Of a stretch of DNA of 64,000 nt, positions 1 to 8,740 are shown piece by piece. Position 1 is the first letter of the stretch. Every line of letters begins with the position of its first letter. Both the position numbers and the translations under genes were made by a program. The notes below the pieces were generated by a model. That model was not told the origin of the DNA. It did not search any database and saw only the letters and a program-made list of their open reading frames with translations. This DNA comes from Gaiella occulta (GTDB lineage: Bacteria; Actinomycetota; Thermoleophilia; Gaiellales; Gaiellaceae), in assembly GCF_003351045.1 (NCBI RefSeq), contig NZ_QQZY01000002.1, forward strand, positions 186,001 through 250,000. Reading direction: 5' to 3'.

Positions 1-1
1 C

Positions 2-862
2 GAGCCGGTCGAGATCCTCGGCTTCGACCGGCCGCCGCCTGCCGGCGAGCTGTGCCGGGTCGTCGAGCACGAGCGCCAGGCGAAGGACCTCGCCCAGAAA
101 CGCGCCGAGCGCCTCCGCCGCGAGCAGCTCGCGCAGCGCCCCAGGCGCGGCGTCTCGCTGGAGGCGTTCTTCTCCCAGCTGCAGGAGGGCGTCGTCCAGG
201 ATCTCAACATCGTGCTCAAGGCGGACGTGCAGGGCTCCGTCGAGGCGCTGCTCGGCGAGCTCGGCAAGATCCACCATTCCGAGGTGCGCGTCAACGTCAT
301 CCACACGGGCGTCGGCGGCATCACCGAGAACGACGTCAACCTCGCGTCGGCCTCGCATGCGCTCGTGATCGGATTCAACGTGCGGCCGAGCGCCGACGCG
401 CGCGCGCTCGCCGAGCGCGAGGGCGTCGACATCCGCACCTACCGCGTCATCTACCAGCTCACGGACGACATCCAGCAGGCGCTCGTCGGCATGCTGTCGC
501 CGGTCGAGAGCGAGGAGACGCTCGGCGAGGCACAGGTGCGGGCGCTGTTCAAGGTCTCGCGGCTCGGCACGATCGCGGGCTGCATGGTCACGAGCGGTGT
601 CGTACGTCGAAACGCGAAGGTGCGCGTCGTGCGCGACGGCACCGAGATCTACGACACGTCGATCGCGCAGCTGAAGCGCTTCAAGGACGACGCGCGCGAG
701 GTGAGCGAGGGCTTCGAGTGCGGCATCCTGCTCGAGGGCTTCAACGACCTCAAGGAAGGCGACGTCCTCGAGGCGTACGAGACGAAGCAGGTCGAGCGCA
801 CCGATCTCGACGAGGCGCCGCCGCCGGCAGCCGCGGCGTCCGCCCCGGCCGACGACGCGTAG
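2..862 (+). CDS. infB: Translation initiation factor IF-2, C-terminal part
   Basis: This is the last 286 residues of IF-2, the GTPase that brings fMet-tRNA to the 30S subunit; the 5' end lies outside the window. The fragment starts inside domain II. A basic linker follows, then domain III (about residues 65-170, with LKADVQGSVEALLGEL and HTGVGGITENDV), then the fMet-tRNA-binding C-terminal domain (VRALFKVSRLGTIAGCMV and a GILLEGFNDLKEGDVLEAYE region). The acidic, alanine-rich tail after the last domain is a lineage extension. It heads a conserved cluster with DUF503, rbfA and nrnA, as in the nusA-infB operon of many bacteria. The identification is secure. Confidence 0.97.
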   Translation, partial: EPVEILGFDRPPPAGELCRVVEHERQAKDLAQKRAERLRREQLAQRPRRGVSLEAFFSQLQEGVVQDLNIVLKADVQGSVEALLGELGKIHHSEVRVNVIHTGVGGITENDVNLASASHALVIGFNVRPSADARALAEREGVDIRTYRVIYQLTDDIQQALVGMLSPVESEETLGEAQVRALFKVSRLGTIAGCMVTSGVVRRNAKVRVVRDGTEIYDTSIAQLKRFKDDAREVSEGFECGILLEGFNDLKEGDVLEAYETKQVERTDLDEAPPPAAAASAPADDA

Positions 863-945
863 GTGCGTTCCGCCGTACTGCGCCGCAGGGCGATCGCTCC
901 CGGCCCGAACGGCATCCGCACGCGCCGGCGCGTTCCCGCTTCAAT

Positions 946-1251
946 ATGCCGGTGCCCAGCGGCTACGTCGGCATCTGCTCGTTCGAGCTCTTCTTCCCCG
1001 AGAGCCACTCGCTCAAGGAGAAGCGGATGCACCTGCGCTCGGTGAAGCAGCAGCTGCAGAACCGCGTCGCGTGCTCGATCGCGGAGGTCGACCACCACGG
1101 CGTCTGGCAGCGCACGCGTCTCACGCTCGCCTGCGTCTCCCGTGAGGCGCGGGAGGCCGAGCGGCTGCTCGACGAGGCGGAGCGCTGGCTCGCCGGACAG
1201 GGATTCGAGCTGCTCTCGCACGAGCGCGAGCTGGTGTGCCTCGATGATTGA
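946..1251 (+). CDS. DUF503 / YlxP-like protein
   Basis: A 101-residue protein of the DUF503 (YlxP) family, which sits between infB and rbfA in many Gram-positive genomes; its molecular function is not established. Family hallmarks are the N-terminal GYVGICSFELFFPESHSLKE and KRMHLRSVKQQLQNR segments, followed by the acidic SIAEVDHHGVWQRT strand. I chose ATG 946, but an in-frame GTG at 952 is possible. An A/T-rich TTCAAT sits immediately upstream of the ATG and there is no Shine-Dalgarno sequence. The longer open frame running in from upstream overlaps infB in another frame and is not the gene. Confidence 0.85.
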   Translation: MPVPSGYVGICSFELFFPESHSLKEKRMHLRSVKQQLQNRVACSIAEVDHHGVWQRTRLTLACVSREAREAERLLDEAERWLAGQGFELLSHERELVCLDD

Positions 1252-1260
1252 GACGCCGGC

Positions 1261-1629
1261 GTGAGCGGCCGCATGCGGCGGGTCGACGAGGCCATCAAGG
1301 CGGTCGTCTCGGAGGCGATTCCGACGCTGAAGGATCCGCGGATCGGGTTCGTCACCGTGACGGGGGTCGAAGCGACGCACGACCTCTCGCAGGCGACGGT
1401 GTGGCTGAGCGTCTTCGGCGCGGAGAAGCAGCGTACGGCGACGATGCGTGCGCTCGAGAGCGCCGCCGGCGTCCTGCAGGCGCGCGTCAACCGCGAGCTT
1501 CACCTGCGCCGCACTCCCGTCCTCGTGTTCGCGTACGATCCGTCGGTCGAGCGGGGCGTGCGCATGACGAAGCTGATCGACGAGCTGGATCCCGGCCCCG
1601 AGACCACGGACGATGACCCAGGCAGCTGA
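1261..1629 (+). CDS. rbfA: Ribosome-binding factor A
   Basis: A 122-residue single-domain KH-like protein that binds immature 30S subunits and helps mature the 5' end of 16S rRNA. The conserved core is visible: RMRRVDEAIKAVVSEAI, then LKDPRIGFVTVTGVEATHDL, and the ARVNRELHLRRTPVLVF strand-helix that carries the KH-like fold. The start is GTG, 9 bases after the DUF503 stop. Length matches the family (110-130 residues). The 3' end overlaps the annotated start of the following nrnA-like gene by 17 bases, suggesting translational coupling. Confidence 0.95.
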   Translation: MSGRMRRVDEAIKAVVSEAIPTLKDPRIGFVTVTGVEATHDLSQATVWLSVFGAEKQRTATMRALESAAGVLQARVNRELHLRRTPVLVFAYDPSVERGVRMTKLIDELDPGPETTDDDPGS

Positions 1630-2626
1630 CATGCAGGCGGTCGCCGAGGCGATCCGCACCCACGAGCGGTTCCTCGTCACCTCGCACGAGAACCCCGACG
1701 GCGATGCGCTCGGGTCGCTGCTCGCCATGCATCTGGCGCTCCAGCAGCTCGGCAAGGACAGCGTGATGGTGCTCGCCGGCCCCGCGCCGCTGCCGGGTGA
1801 GTACCGTTTCCTCGAGCTTCCGGCCCGTGGCCTCGTGCGCGACGTGCCCGGCGACCATGCCGGGCGCGTGCTGGTGGCCGTCGACTGCGCGCAGGCGGCA
1901 AGGCTGACCGATCCGGCCCTGCTCGAGGCGACGCTCGTCGTCGACATCGACCATCACCACGACAACACGCGCTTCGGGGACGTCAACCTCGTCGTCGCCG
2001 ACGTGTCCTCGACGGGGGAGCTGCTGGCGGAGGTCTTCCGCGAGGTCGGCGTCGCGCTCACTCCGCCCATCGCGGAGGCCCTCTACACCGCGCTCGTCAC
2101 CGACACCGGGCGCTTCCAGTACTCGAACACGTCGCCGAAGGCACTGCGGCTCGCCGCCGATCTCGTGGAGGCGGGAGCCGACGTGCGGCGCGTCTTCCAG
2201 GGCGTGTACGAGAGCGTCCAGTTCGCGAAGCTGAAGCTGCTCGCGCGGGCGCTCGAGCGCGCGGAGACGTACGCGGACGGCCGCGTCATCGTCTCGTACC
2301 TGCTGCGCGGCGACTTCGCGGAGGTGGGCGCGGTCGAGCCGTACTCGGAAGGGATCATCGACTACCTGCGCTCCGTCGAGGGAGTGGAGCTTGCCGCCCT
2401 GATTCGCGAGCCGCCCCGGGACGGAAGCCCGGCACGCAAGGTCTCCGTGCGCTCCTCCGTCGCCTCGATCGACGTCTCGGCGATCGCGCGCAAGTCGGGA
2501 GGTGGGGGCCACCCGCAGGCCGCCGGCTTCTCGAGCGACCTCCCGATAGAGGAGATCACCGCGTTCGTCGTGGACGAGTTCCTCGCCGCCGCGGGCGCCG
2601 CGCCGGCGGCGGTTCCGGTCGCCTGA
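1613..2626 (+). CDS. nrnA: DHH-DHHA1 phosphoesterase, NrnA-like (nanoRNase/pAp phosphatase)
   Basis: A 337-residue DHH-family phosphoesterase predicted to degrade short oligonucleotides and dephosphorylate pAp, or cyclic-dinucleotide-derived pNpN. The DHH domain holds metal-binding motifs SHENPDGDALGS (residues 24-35), VAVDCAQ, VVDIDHHHDNT and ALVTDTGRF. The C-terminal DHHA1 domain ends with the GGGGHPQAAGF substrate-binding loop. Start choice is uncertain: ATG 1613 overlaps rbfA by 17 bases, while ATG 1631 (residue 7) would avoid the overlap. Its place between rbfA and truB is the usual one in actinobacteria and firmicutes. Confidence 0.93.
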   Translation: MTQAADMQAVAEAIRTHERFLVTSHENPDGDALGSLLAMHLALQQLGKDSVMVLAGPAPLPGEYRFLELPARGLVRDVPGDHAGRVLVAVDCAQAARLTDPALLEATLVVDIDHHHDNTRFGDVNLVVADVSSTGELLAEVFREVGVALTPPIAEALYTALVTDTGRFQYSNTSPKALRLAADLVEAGADVRRVFQGVYESVQFAKLKLLARALERAETYADGRVIVSYLLRGDFAEVGAVEPYSEGIIDYLRSVEGVELAALIREPPRDGSPARKVSVRSSVASIDVSAIARKSGGGGHPQAAGFSSDLPIEEITAFVVDEFLAAAGAAPAAVPVA

Positions 2627-3393
2627 TGGCGATTCCGCGGGGGCTCGACCCGACGGGCGTGATCCTGGTCGACAAGCCCTGCGGCCCGTCGTCGTTCGCG
2701 CTCGTCGCCCGGGTGCGTGCTCGCACGCGGGCGAGGACAGGCCACGCCGGAACGCTCGATCCGTTCGCCTCGGGACTCCTTCTGCTGTTGTCCGGTCGAG
2801 CAACGAGAATGGCTTCGTGCTTCGTGGGCCTCGACAAGCGCTATCGCACCGAGATCGACCTCTCGCTGCGCACGACGACGGGAGACCGGGAGGGCGCGCC
2901 GCTCGCGGAGGCGCGCGCGCCGCTCGCGGGAGATGCGCTCGACGACGCGCTCGCGCGCCTCCGCGGGGAGATCGAGCTGCCGATCCCCGCCGCCTCGGCG
3001 GTGAAGATCGGCGGCGAGCGCGCCTATCGCCTGCACCGGCGCGGGGTCGAGGTCGAGATGCCTCTGCGCCGCTCCCGCGTGGACGCGCTCGACGTCATCG
3101 CGTATCGAGACGGCATCGTGACGCTCGATCTCCGCGTCGGCTCCGGCACCTACGTGAGGGCGATCGCCGACGCGCTCGGAGGGCACTGCGTGAGCTTGCG
3201 CCGCACGGAGATCGGCCCCTTCCTCGTCGAGGAGGCCGACGAGGAGCGCGTGCTTCCGGTCGACGAGGCGCTCGCCCGGATCGGGCTGACCATCGCGGCG
3301 GCGGAGGCCGCCGCAGGCGGCAGGCCGCTGCGCGCGGCGAGCGGGCCGGTGGGCGAACGCAAGAGCGGCGACAGCGGAGGCATGCCGGCGTGA
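2626..3393 (+). CDS. truB: tRNA pseudouridine-55 synthase
   Basis: A 255-residue TruB that isomerises U55 in the T-loop of tRNAs. The catalytic motif GHAGTLDPFASGLL places the nucleophilic Asp at residue 45. KRYRTEIDLSLRTTTGDREG and the late GTYVRAIADALGG motif are also conserved. The start ATG shares one base with the upstream stop codon (TGATG). The protein is short and has a low-complexity Ala/Gly tail after the domain instead of a clear PUA domain, so target docking may differ from the E. coli enzyme. Confidence 0.95.
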   Translation: MAIPRGLDPTGVILVDKPCGPSSFALVARVRARTRARTGHAGTLDPFASGLLLLLSGRATRMASCFVGLDKRYRTEIDLSLRTTTGDREGAPLAEARAPLAGDALDDALARLRGEIELPIPAASAVKIGGERAYRLHRRGVEVEMPLRRSRVDALDVIAYRDGIVTLDLRVGSGTYVRAIADALGGHCVSLRRTEIGPFLVEEADEERVLPVDEALARIGLTIAAAEAAAGGRPLRAASGPVGERKSGDSGGMPA

Positions 3394-4295
3394 AGATCGC
3401 ACACTCGCCCGCCCAGCTCGAGCGGCAGCCGCGGGCCGTCGCGATCGGCACCTTCGACGGCGTCCACCGGGGGCATCGGGCGGTCGTCCAGGCGGCGATC
3501 GACACGGGTCTCGCGCCGACGGTGATCACGTTCGACCCGCACCCGCGCATCGCGCTCGGGAACCACGTGGAGCTGATCGCGACACTCGAACGGCGGCTCG
3601 AGCTGCTCGCGGAGGTCGGGGTGGAGGCGACGCTCGTCGCCGGGTTCACGCCCGAGCTGATGGCGCTCGAGCCGGAGGACTTCGCGGAGCGCTACCTGCG
3701 CGCGATCGGTGCGGAGGCTGTGGCCGCCGGGGACGACTTCCGCTTCGGCGCCCGCCGGCGTGGCGACCTCGATCTGCTCGAGCGCATGGGCTTCGACGTG
3801 CTGGAGGTGCCGATGGTGCCCGGCGTGTCCTCGTCGGCGATCCGCATCGCGCTCCACGCGGGCGATGTCACCGGCGCCGCGGCGATGCTCGGCCGCCCAT
3901 ACGAGCTCGACGGCACCGTCGTCGCGGGCGACCAGCGCGGCGGCACGCTGGGCTATCCGACGGCGAACCTCGCTCTGGAGCCGCAGCTCGTGTGCCCGCG
4001 CCACGGCATCTACGCGGGCGCCGCGCTCGGGCATCGCGCCGCCGTCTCGATCGGCACGAACCCGCACTACGGCGGTACCGAGCGGCGCATCGAGCCGCAC
4101 CTGCTCGACTTCGAGGGCGATCTCTACGGGCGCCGGCTCCTCGTCGAGCTCTGGGAGCTGCTGCGCGACGAGAAGGCGTTCGAGAACGAGGGCGCGCTGG
4201 TCGAGCAGATCGGCCGCGACGTCGCGGCCGTGCGCGTCGCCAAGCGCCCCCCCTGCGACGCCCGCGACCGCCTGATTCAGCCGCCGCCGGCGTGA
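3390..4295 (+). CDS. ribF: Bifunctional riboflavin kinase / FAD synthetase
   Basis: A 301-residue RibF that converts riboflavin to FMN and then FAD. The N-terminal nucleotidyltransferase domain has GTFDGVHRGH (residues 20-29), TFDPHPR and the PGVSSSAIRIAL motif. The C-terminal riboflavin-kinase domain has RGGTLGYPTANL, GIYAG and a LLDFEGDLYGRRLLVELWE stretch. It starts with GTG in a GTGA overlap with the truB stop. Its 3' end overlaps the convergent membrane-protein gene by 19 bases, so there is no room for a conventional intergenic terminator. Confidence 0.96.
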   Translation: MKIAHSPAQLERQPRAVAIGTFDGVHRGHRAVVQAAIDTGLAPTVITFDPHPRIALGNHVELIATLERRLELLAEVGVEATLVAGFTPELMALEPEDFAERYLRAIGAEAVAAGDDFRFGARRRGDLDLLERMGFDVLEVPMVPGVSSSAIRIALHAGDVTGAAAMLGRPYELDGTVVAGDQRGGTLGYPTANLALEPQLVCPRHGIYAGAALGHRAAVSIGTNPHYGGTERRIEPHLLDFEGDLYGRRLLVELWELLRDEKAFENEGALVEQIGRDVAAVRVAKRPPCDARDRLIQPPPA

Positions 4296-5140
4296 TGGTG
4301 GTGCCCTGCACGCTCGTCGAGCCGCGTGTGCATCGTGTCGTGGATCGCATCGATCTGGAAGAGGCTGACATCGTCCGGACCGCTCCCCGCGGGGCGAAAC
4401 GGCGAGTCCAGCACGTGCAGGAGGCGCACGATGTACAGGAAGATCAGGGCGATGAAACCGAGCATGACGGCGTCCACGAGCGGTGCCCCGATCCGCGTGA
4501 AGAGCAGCAGGACGATCAGGAGGCCGAGCATCGTCTCCACGAGCGTATAGGCGGACGGCAGGAACGAGATCCGCTGGATGTACGAAACGCGCATCAGGTT
4601 CCGGACGATCTGCGCCTGCTCCTGCTTGAGCCGGGCGATGTAGTTCGGCGGCACGCCGAGCGCGTCCATCTCGAGGAAGCTGTCGGTCAGGCGCTCGACG
4701 GTCTCGACCGTGTGCGTCGTGCCGTGGACGAGGTCGTCCCGGAGCGTGTGGGGTACGTGGGCGAGCGTCTCCGCGAGGCGTGCGAGATCGAAGGAGGGAT
4801 GCTGCTCCTTCACGTAGGCGCCCTCGCGGAAGACGCTCTCGAGCGAGGCCGCAATCTCGGTCGGCAGCCGCTCGCTCTCCTTGTAGTCGCTCATCGTCCC
4901 GGTCAGCATCATCCCGACGATGAAGATCGCGCCGCCGACGATGCTGGCGTGGAGGGGGCTCACGTCGATGAACTCCCAGCCAAGCCGCTCCAGGGCGATC
5001 TTCGCCGCGATCACGAGCAGGACGACCGGCAGCGTCCTCGCGAGCAGCACGTAGCGCCGGGCGACCATCGATCTCGCCGCTCGCGATACGGCGGACTGCC
5101 TCCGCTCCGAGCGGCGCTGCCCGTCGACGGTTCGCTCCAC
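4277..5140 (-). CDS. Four-helix membrane protein of unknown function
   Basis: A 287-residue protein I do not recognise by name. Four hydrophobic segments are visible, near residues 33-50 and 62-84 and, after a long soluble middle, near residues 205-225 and 230-252. The order of helix pair, cytoplasmic helical domain, helix pair recalls bestrophin-like/DUF4239 proteins, but this is only a topology argument. The C-terminus is His-rich (GHHHHAGGG). The annotated GTG start lies exactly at the left border of the repeat element at 5142-5302. An internal ATG at residue 25, just before the first helix, is an alternative start. It is convergent with ribF. Confidence 0.7.
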   Translation of the reverse strand: MERTVDGQRRSERRQSAVSRAARSMVARRYVLLARTLPVVLLVIAAKIALERLGWEFIDVSPLHASIVGGAIFIVGMMLTGTMSDYKESERLPTEIAASLESVFREGAYVKEQHPSFDLARLAETLAHVPHTLRDDLVHGTTHTVETVERLTDSFLEMDALGVPPNYIARLKQEQAQIVRNLMRVSYIQRISFLPSAYTLVETMLGLLIVLLLFTRIGAPLVDAVMLGFIALIFLYIVRLLHVLDSPFRPAGSGPDDVSLFQIDAIHDTMHTRLDERAGHHHHAGGG

Positions 5141-5141
5141 T

Positions 5142-5302
5142 AGTGCGGCGTCTCCAAATGTTCGACCCGAAACGGGCGCGCGAGGCGCGCCCCTTCAGGA
5201 GCATGTCGCCCGGCTGCGCAGCAGCCGGGCGACATGCAGCAAGCATCGAGCGCGGCGTCTCGCGACAAGACTTTCCGGTGGAATGGTGCGAGACGCCGCA
5301 CT
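5142..5302 (-). repeat. Palindromic MITE-like element, copy A
   Basis: This 161-bp element has terminal inverted repeats (AGTGCGGCGTCTC / GAGACGCCGCACT) and a CTAG at both borders (5140-5143 and 5301-5304), consistent with a 4-bp target duplication. It contains three hairpins: an 8-bp GC stem near 5174-5192, a perfect 17-bp stem at 5201-5217/5221-5237, and a 12-bp stem at 5252-5263/5288-5299. Read on the minus strand it begins inside the TAG stop codon of the rhodanese gene. A second copy in the opposite chromosomal orientation lies at 8739-8901. No coding sequence is visible, so it would be non-autonomous or a structural 3'-end element. Confidence 0.85.
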
Positions 5303-5702
5303 AGCTGCGCGGGGGCAGAAGCGTGCGGCCCGACTGGGACCAGGCGTCCATGCCGCCGCGAAGCTCGACGATGCGCTCGTACCCGAGCCGGTGCAGCGCC
5401 GTGACGGCGACCGCGCTCATGCGGCCGCTGCGGCAGTAGACGGCGAGCCGCGCCGTCTTCGCGGGCAGGCGCCCTCGCAGCCGGGCGATCCGGTCGAACG
5501 GGATGCGCAGGTCGGTGCCGCGGATCGCTCCGGCGTCGGGCACGTGGACGTTGATCGTGACCGTGCCCGGCGTCGCGACCGCCCTCGCGAACGCGGCGGG
5601 CGAGACGAGCGTGGACGGAGGCGACGCGACGGCGCCGCCGGCCGCGACGCCCGCGAGAAGCGAGGCGGCGGCGAGGATCGGGAGCACGTGACGGAGTCTC
5701 AT
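5301..5702 (-). CDS. Secreted single-domain rhodanese-like protein
   Basis: A 133-residue exported rhodanese-domain protein. It has a signal peptide (MRLRHVLPILAAASLLAGVA, cleavage near AVA-SPP). The rhodanese loop YCRSGRMSA carries the catalytic Cys. The ERIVELRGGMDAWSQSG tail is typical of thiosulfate:cyanide or persulfide sulfurtransferase domains. The start is chosen because TACGAT lies 7 bases before ATG 5702, which suggests a leaderless message; an ATG 9 bases upstream is an alternative. Its TAG stop overlaps the border of the repeat element. The substrate is unknown. Confidence 0.85.
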   Translation of the reverse strand: MRLRHVLPILAAASLLAGVAAGGAVASPPSTLVSPAAFARAVATPGTVTINVHVPDAGAIRGTDLRIPFDRIARLRGRLPAKTARLAVYCRSGRMSAVAVTALHRLGYERIVELRGGMDAWSQSGRTLLPPRS

Positions 5703-5792
5703 GCGCCGCATCGTAGGAGCCGGATGTGGCGTTCCTGTGAAGGTCGCAGGTGCGCCTGCGCCGTCGCGCCGAGCCCGGGGCCGCATCACTGC

Positions 5793-5875
5793 TAGCCTTC
5801 CGGACGACCGCAGTCTCGGCCGGCCGTGTCTTCCTTCACGCCGCGCGGGGACGGCGGAGACGTCGACAGAGGAGG
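5793..5875 (+). promoter_or_regulatory. rpsO promoter -10 and ribosome binding site
   Basis: TAGCCT at 5793-5798 is a plausible -10 hexamer, and a strong Shine-Dalgarno AGAGGAGG at 5868-5875 lies 4 bases before the rpsO ATG. This contrasts with the leaderless neighbours and fits a highly expressed ribosomal protein gene with about 75 bases of 5' leader. Confidence 0.55.
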
Positions 5876-5879
5876 ACGC

Positions 5880-6149
5880 ATGGCCCTCACCAAGGAAGTC
5901 AAGCAGGAGTTGATCGACAAGCACGGGCGCAGCTCGACCGACACGGGCTCGACCGAGGTGCAAGTCGCGATGCTGACCAAGCGCATCAACGACCTCACCG
6001 AGCACCTGCGCACCCACCCGAAGGACCACTACTCGAGGCGCGGGCTGCTGAAGCTCGTCGGTCGCAGGCGCCGCTTCCTCGCGTACATGCAGAAGCACGA
6101 CCTCGAGGGCTATCGCGCCCTCATCAAGGAGCTGGGCCTGCGCCGCTAG
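5880..6149 (+). CDS. rpsO: 30S ribosomal protein S15
   Basis: An 89-residue S15 protein that binds the central domain of 16S rRNA and forms inter-subunit bridge B4. The full-length family pattern is present: [17 protein letters not shown], the [18 protein letters not shown] loop, [16 protein letters not shown] and the basic RRRRFLAYM helix. ATG 5880 is chosen from the Shine-Dalgarno AGAGGAGG and the canonical N-terminus; the longer open frame upstream is not used. The rpsO-pnp order is the classical bacterial arrangement. Confidence 0.98.
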   Translation: MALTKEVKQELIDKHGRSSTDTGSTEVQVAMLTKRINDLTEHLRTHPKDHYSRRGLLKLVGRRRRFLAYMQKHDLEGYRALIKELGLRR

Positions 6150-6167
6150 GCCTGTCTCCCCCATAGG

Positions 6168-6230
6168 GGAAGGTGGACGTTTGATCGAGTCGCGGCCGAG
6201 ACGCGCGGCTGGCTCAAACCTCCACCTTCC
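6168..6230 (+). promoter_or_regulatory. Long hairpin in the rpsO-pnp intergenic leader
   Basis: GGAAGGTGGACGTTTGA at 6168-6184 pairs with 6214-6230 to give a 17-bp stem with a single C-C mismatch, closing a 29-base GC-rich loop. It lies between the rpsO stop and the pnp ATG. In E. coli a comparable double-stranded leader is cut by RNase III and then used by PNPase to repress its own mRNA. The stem is seen directly; its role as an autoregulatory site is inferred. Confidence 0.7.
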
Positions 6231-6262
6231 GCAAAGCACGGAAGAGTGAAGGGAACGAACAT

Positions 6263-8740
6263 ATGAGCATCGCTACCGGGCGCCGAGCCACGGTATCGGT
6301 CGAGATCGGTGGTCGGGAGATCACGTTCGAGACCGGCAAGCTCGCCAAGCAGGCCGACGGCGCAGTCGTCGTCCGCTCGGGCGACACCATGATCCTCGCG
6401 ACGGCCGTCGGCCGGCAGGAGGTCCGCCCCGACGCGGACTTCTTCCCGCTGACCGTCGATGTCGAGGAGCGGATGTACGCCGCCGGGAAGATCCCGGGCG
6501 GCTTCTTCAAGCGCGAAGGGCGCGCAACCGAGCGCGCCACACTCACTGCGCGCATGATCGACCGGCCGATCCGGCCGCTGTGGCCGAAGGGGTTCAAGAA
6601 CGAGGTGCACGTGGTCTGCACCGTGCTGTCGGCGGACATGCTGAACCCGCACGACGTCCTCTGCATCAACGGCGCCTCCGCGGCGCTCGCCATCTCGCCG
6701 CTGCCGTTCCTCGGCCCGGTGGGGGCGGTGCGGATCGGCCGCATCGACGGTGCGCTCGTCGTCAACCCGGACCTCGTGCAGCAGGACGAGGAGTCCGACC
6801 TCGACCTCATCGTCGTCGGCACCCACGACGGGCTGACGATGATCGAGGCCGGCGCCGACCAGGTTCCGGAGGACACGCTGCTCGAGGCGTTCGAGCTGGC
6901 GCACGGCGAGATCAGGCGCATCTGCGATGCGATCGAGGACCTGCGCACGCAGGTCGGCAAGCCGAAGTGGGTCGACGCCGAGCTCAACGCCGAGCTCGAG
7001 GCCGCCCACGGCGACGCGATCTGGCGGCGTATCCAGGAGCAGGGGCTGCGCGAAGCCGGAGCCATCGTCGACGAGCTCGTCGCCGAGCTGTGCCCCGGCA
7101 TCGGCATGGACTCCACCGAGGAGGACATGGTCAGGGAGGTGCAGGTCAAGGCCGGGCTCGCGAGCCTGCTCGAGCGCCAGCGGCTGACCGCCGTCGAGGG
7201 CCCGGTGCGCGAGCAGTTCGAGGCCGACCTCCGCGTCCTCACCGACGCGGAGCAGGACTCGAAGGAGCTCAAGGCACGCAAGCGCGCCATTCTCTTCGAC
7301 CGCATCCTCGAGGAGGTGCAGCTGCCCTTCCCGGCCGGCGCGCCGGCCGCCGAGGGCGAGGAGCCCGTCGAGGACGCGCTCACCAGGCAGGTCGTGAAGA
7401 AGGCCGCCGAGGCGATCTACAAGGACCTCGTGCGCAAGAAGATCGCGATCGAGAAGCGGCGGCCGGACGGCCGCGGCACCGAGGAGATCCGGCCGATCGA
7501 GTGCGAGGTCACCGTCTCGCCACGCACGCACGGGTCGGCGCTGTTCACACGCGGGCAGACGCAGGTGATGACGCTCTGCACGCTCGGCACGGCGAAGGAG
7601 GGGCAGCGGATCGACGACCTCTCGCTCGAGCAGGATCGCCGCTTCATGCACCACTACAACTTCCCGCCCTTCTCGGTCGGCGAGACCGGGTTCATGCGGG
7701 GGCCGAAGCGGCGTGACATCGGCCACGGCGCGCTCGCACAGAGGGCGCTCGAGGCCGTGATCCCGCCGGCGGACGAGTTCCCGTACACGATCCGGCTCGT
7801 GTCGGAGACGCTCGAGTCGAACGGCTCGTCGTCGATGGCGTCGGTGTGCGGTTCCACGATGTCGCTGATGGACGCCGGCGTGCCGATCTCGGCTCCCGTG
7901 TCGGGCATCGCGATGGGCCTCGTCAAGGAGGGCGACGACTACGTCATCCTCACCGACATCCAGGGCGCCGAGGACCACCTCGGCGACATGGACTTCAAGG
8001 TGGCCGGCACGGCGGAGGGCATCACCGCCCTGCAGATGGACATCAAGATCACCGGGGTGACGCAGGAGATCATGCGCAACGCGCTCGCGCAGGCCAAGCG
8101 TGCGCGCGTGTTCATCCTCGGCAAGATGGCGGAGGCGATCGCCGAGCCGCGCGAGCAGCTCGCAGAGCACGCGCCACGCATCTCGAGCGTGCAGATCAAC
8201 CCCGAGTTCATCGGCATGGTGATCGGCAAGGGCGGCGAGACGATCCGCGGGCTCGAGGCCGACTACGACGTCCAGATCGACATCGGGGAGGACGGCACGA
8301 TCCTCGTCTACGCGACGCAGGGCACGAACGCCGACGCGGCCATCTCGGCGATCACGGCGCTGACGAAGTCGCCCGAAGTGGGCGACACGTACACGGGCAA
8401 GGTCGTGAAGACGACCGAGTTCGGCGCGTTCGTCGAGCTGAAGAAGGGCACCGACGGGCTCCTCCACGTCTCCAACGTGGGCCCGGGCCGGGTCGCGCAC
8501 ATCGAGGACGTGATGGCCCGCGGCGACATCGTCGACGTGATCGTGCAGGAGGTCGACAAGGACAGGGGCCGTATCGGCCTCAAGCTCGTCGCCAAGCACG
8601 AGGACGGCAGGCTCGTCCAGCCCGAGGAGCTGATCGAGCGGGCAAGGAATGCGCCTCCGCGCGAGCCGCGCGAGGAGCGGCCCCGCGGCGGGCGACCCGG
8701 CGGCGACCGCGGTCGCGACCGCGGCCCGCGCCGCGACTAG
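6263..8740 (+). CDS. pnp: Polynucleotide phosphorylase
   Basis: An 825-residue PNPase, the phosphorolytic 3'-5' exoribonuclease of the RNA degradosome. It has two RNase PH core domains joined by a helical linker, a KH domain at about 640-700 (IGMVIGKGGETIRGLE) and an S1 domain at about 708-785 (YTGKVVKTTEFGAFVELKKG). It is longer than the usual 700-750 residues because of an acidic insertion (AEGEEPVEDALT) and an Arg/Gly-rich tail. ATG 6263 has only a weak AAGGGAA upstream. The TAG stop at 8738-8740 is part of the CTAG border of repeat element copy B. The gene follows a long leader hairpin. Confidence 0.97.
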   Translation: MSIATGRRATVSVEIGGREITFETGKLAKQADGAVVVRSGDTMILATAVGRQEVRPDADFFPLTVDVEERMYAAGKIPGGFFKREGRATERATLTARMIDRPIRPLWPKGFKNEVHVVCTVLSADMLNPHDVLCINGASAALAISPLPFLGPVGAVRIGRIDGALVVNPDLVQQDEESDLDLIVVGTHDGLTMIEAGADQVPEDTLLEAFELAHGEIRRICDAIEDLRTQVGKPKWVDAELNAELEAAHGDAIWRRIQEQGLREAGAIVDELVAELCPGIGMDSTEEDMVREVQVKAGLASLLERQRLTAVEGPVREQFEADLRVLTDAEQDSKELKARKRAILFDRILEEVQLPFPAGAPAAEGEEPVEDALTRQVVKKAAEAIYKDLVRKKIAIEKRRPDGRGTEEIRPIECEVTVSPRTHGSALFTRGQTQVMTLCTLGTAKEGQRIDDLSLEQDRRFMHHYNFPPFSVGETGFMRGPKRRDIGHGALAQRALEAVIPPADEFPYTIRLVSETLESNGSSSMASVCGSTMSLMDAGVPISAPVSGIAMGLVKEGDDYVILTDIQGAEDHLGDMDFKVAGTAEGITALQMDIKITGVTQEIMRNALAQAKRARVFILGKMAEAIAEPREQLAEHAPRISSVQINPEFIGMVIGKGGETIRGLEADYDVQIDIGEDGTILVYATQGTNADAAISAITALTKSPEVGDTYTGKVVKTTEFGAFVELKKGTDGLLHVSNVGPGRVAHIEDVMARGDIVDVIVQEVDKDRGRIGLKLVAKHEDGRLVQPEELIERARNAPPREPREERPRGGRPGGDRGRDRGPRRD

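Noticed and set aside
52-1251. A 399-codon frame joining infB and DUF503 regions
   Set aside because: Its first 290 residues are an out-of-frame Arg/Ala-rich shadow of IF-2; only the last 101 residues (from 946) are a real gene.
5142-5302. Assignment of the palindromic element to a named IS family
   Set aside because: CTAG duplication would suit IS5-like elements, but the ends are not recognisable and the only transposase in the window is IS982, which does not share them.
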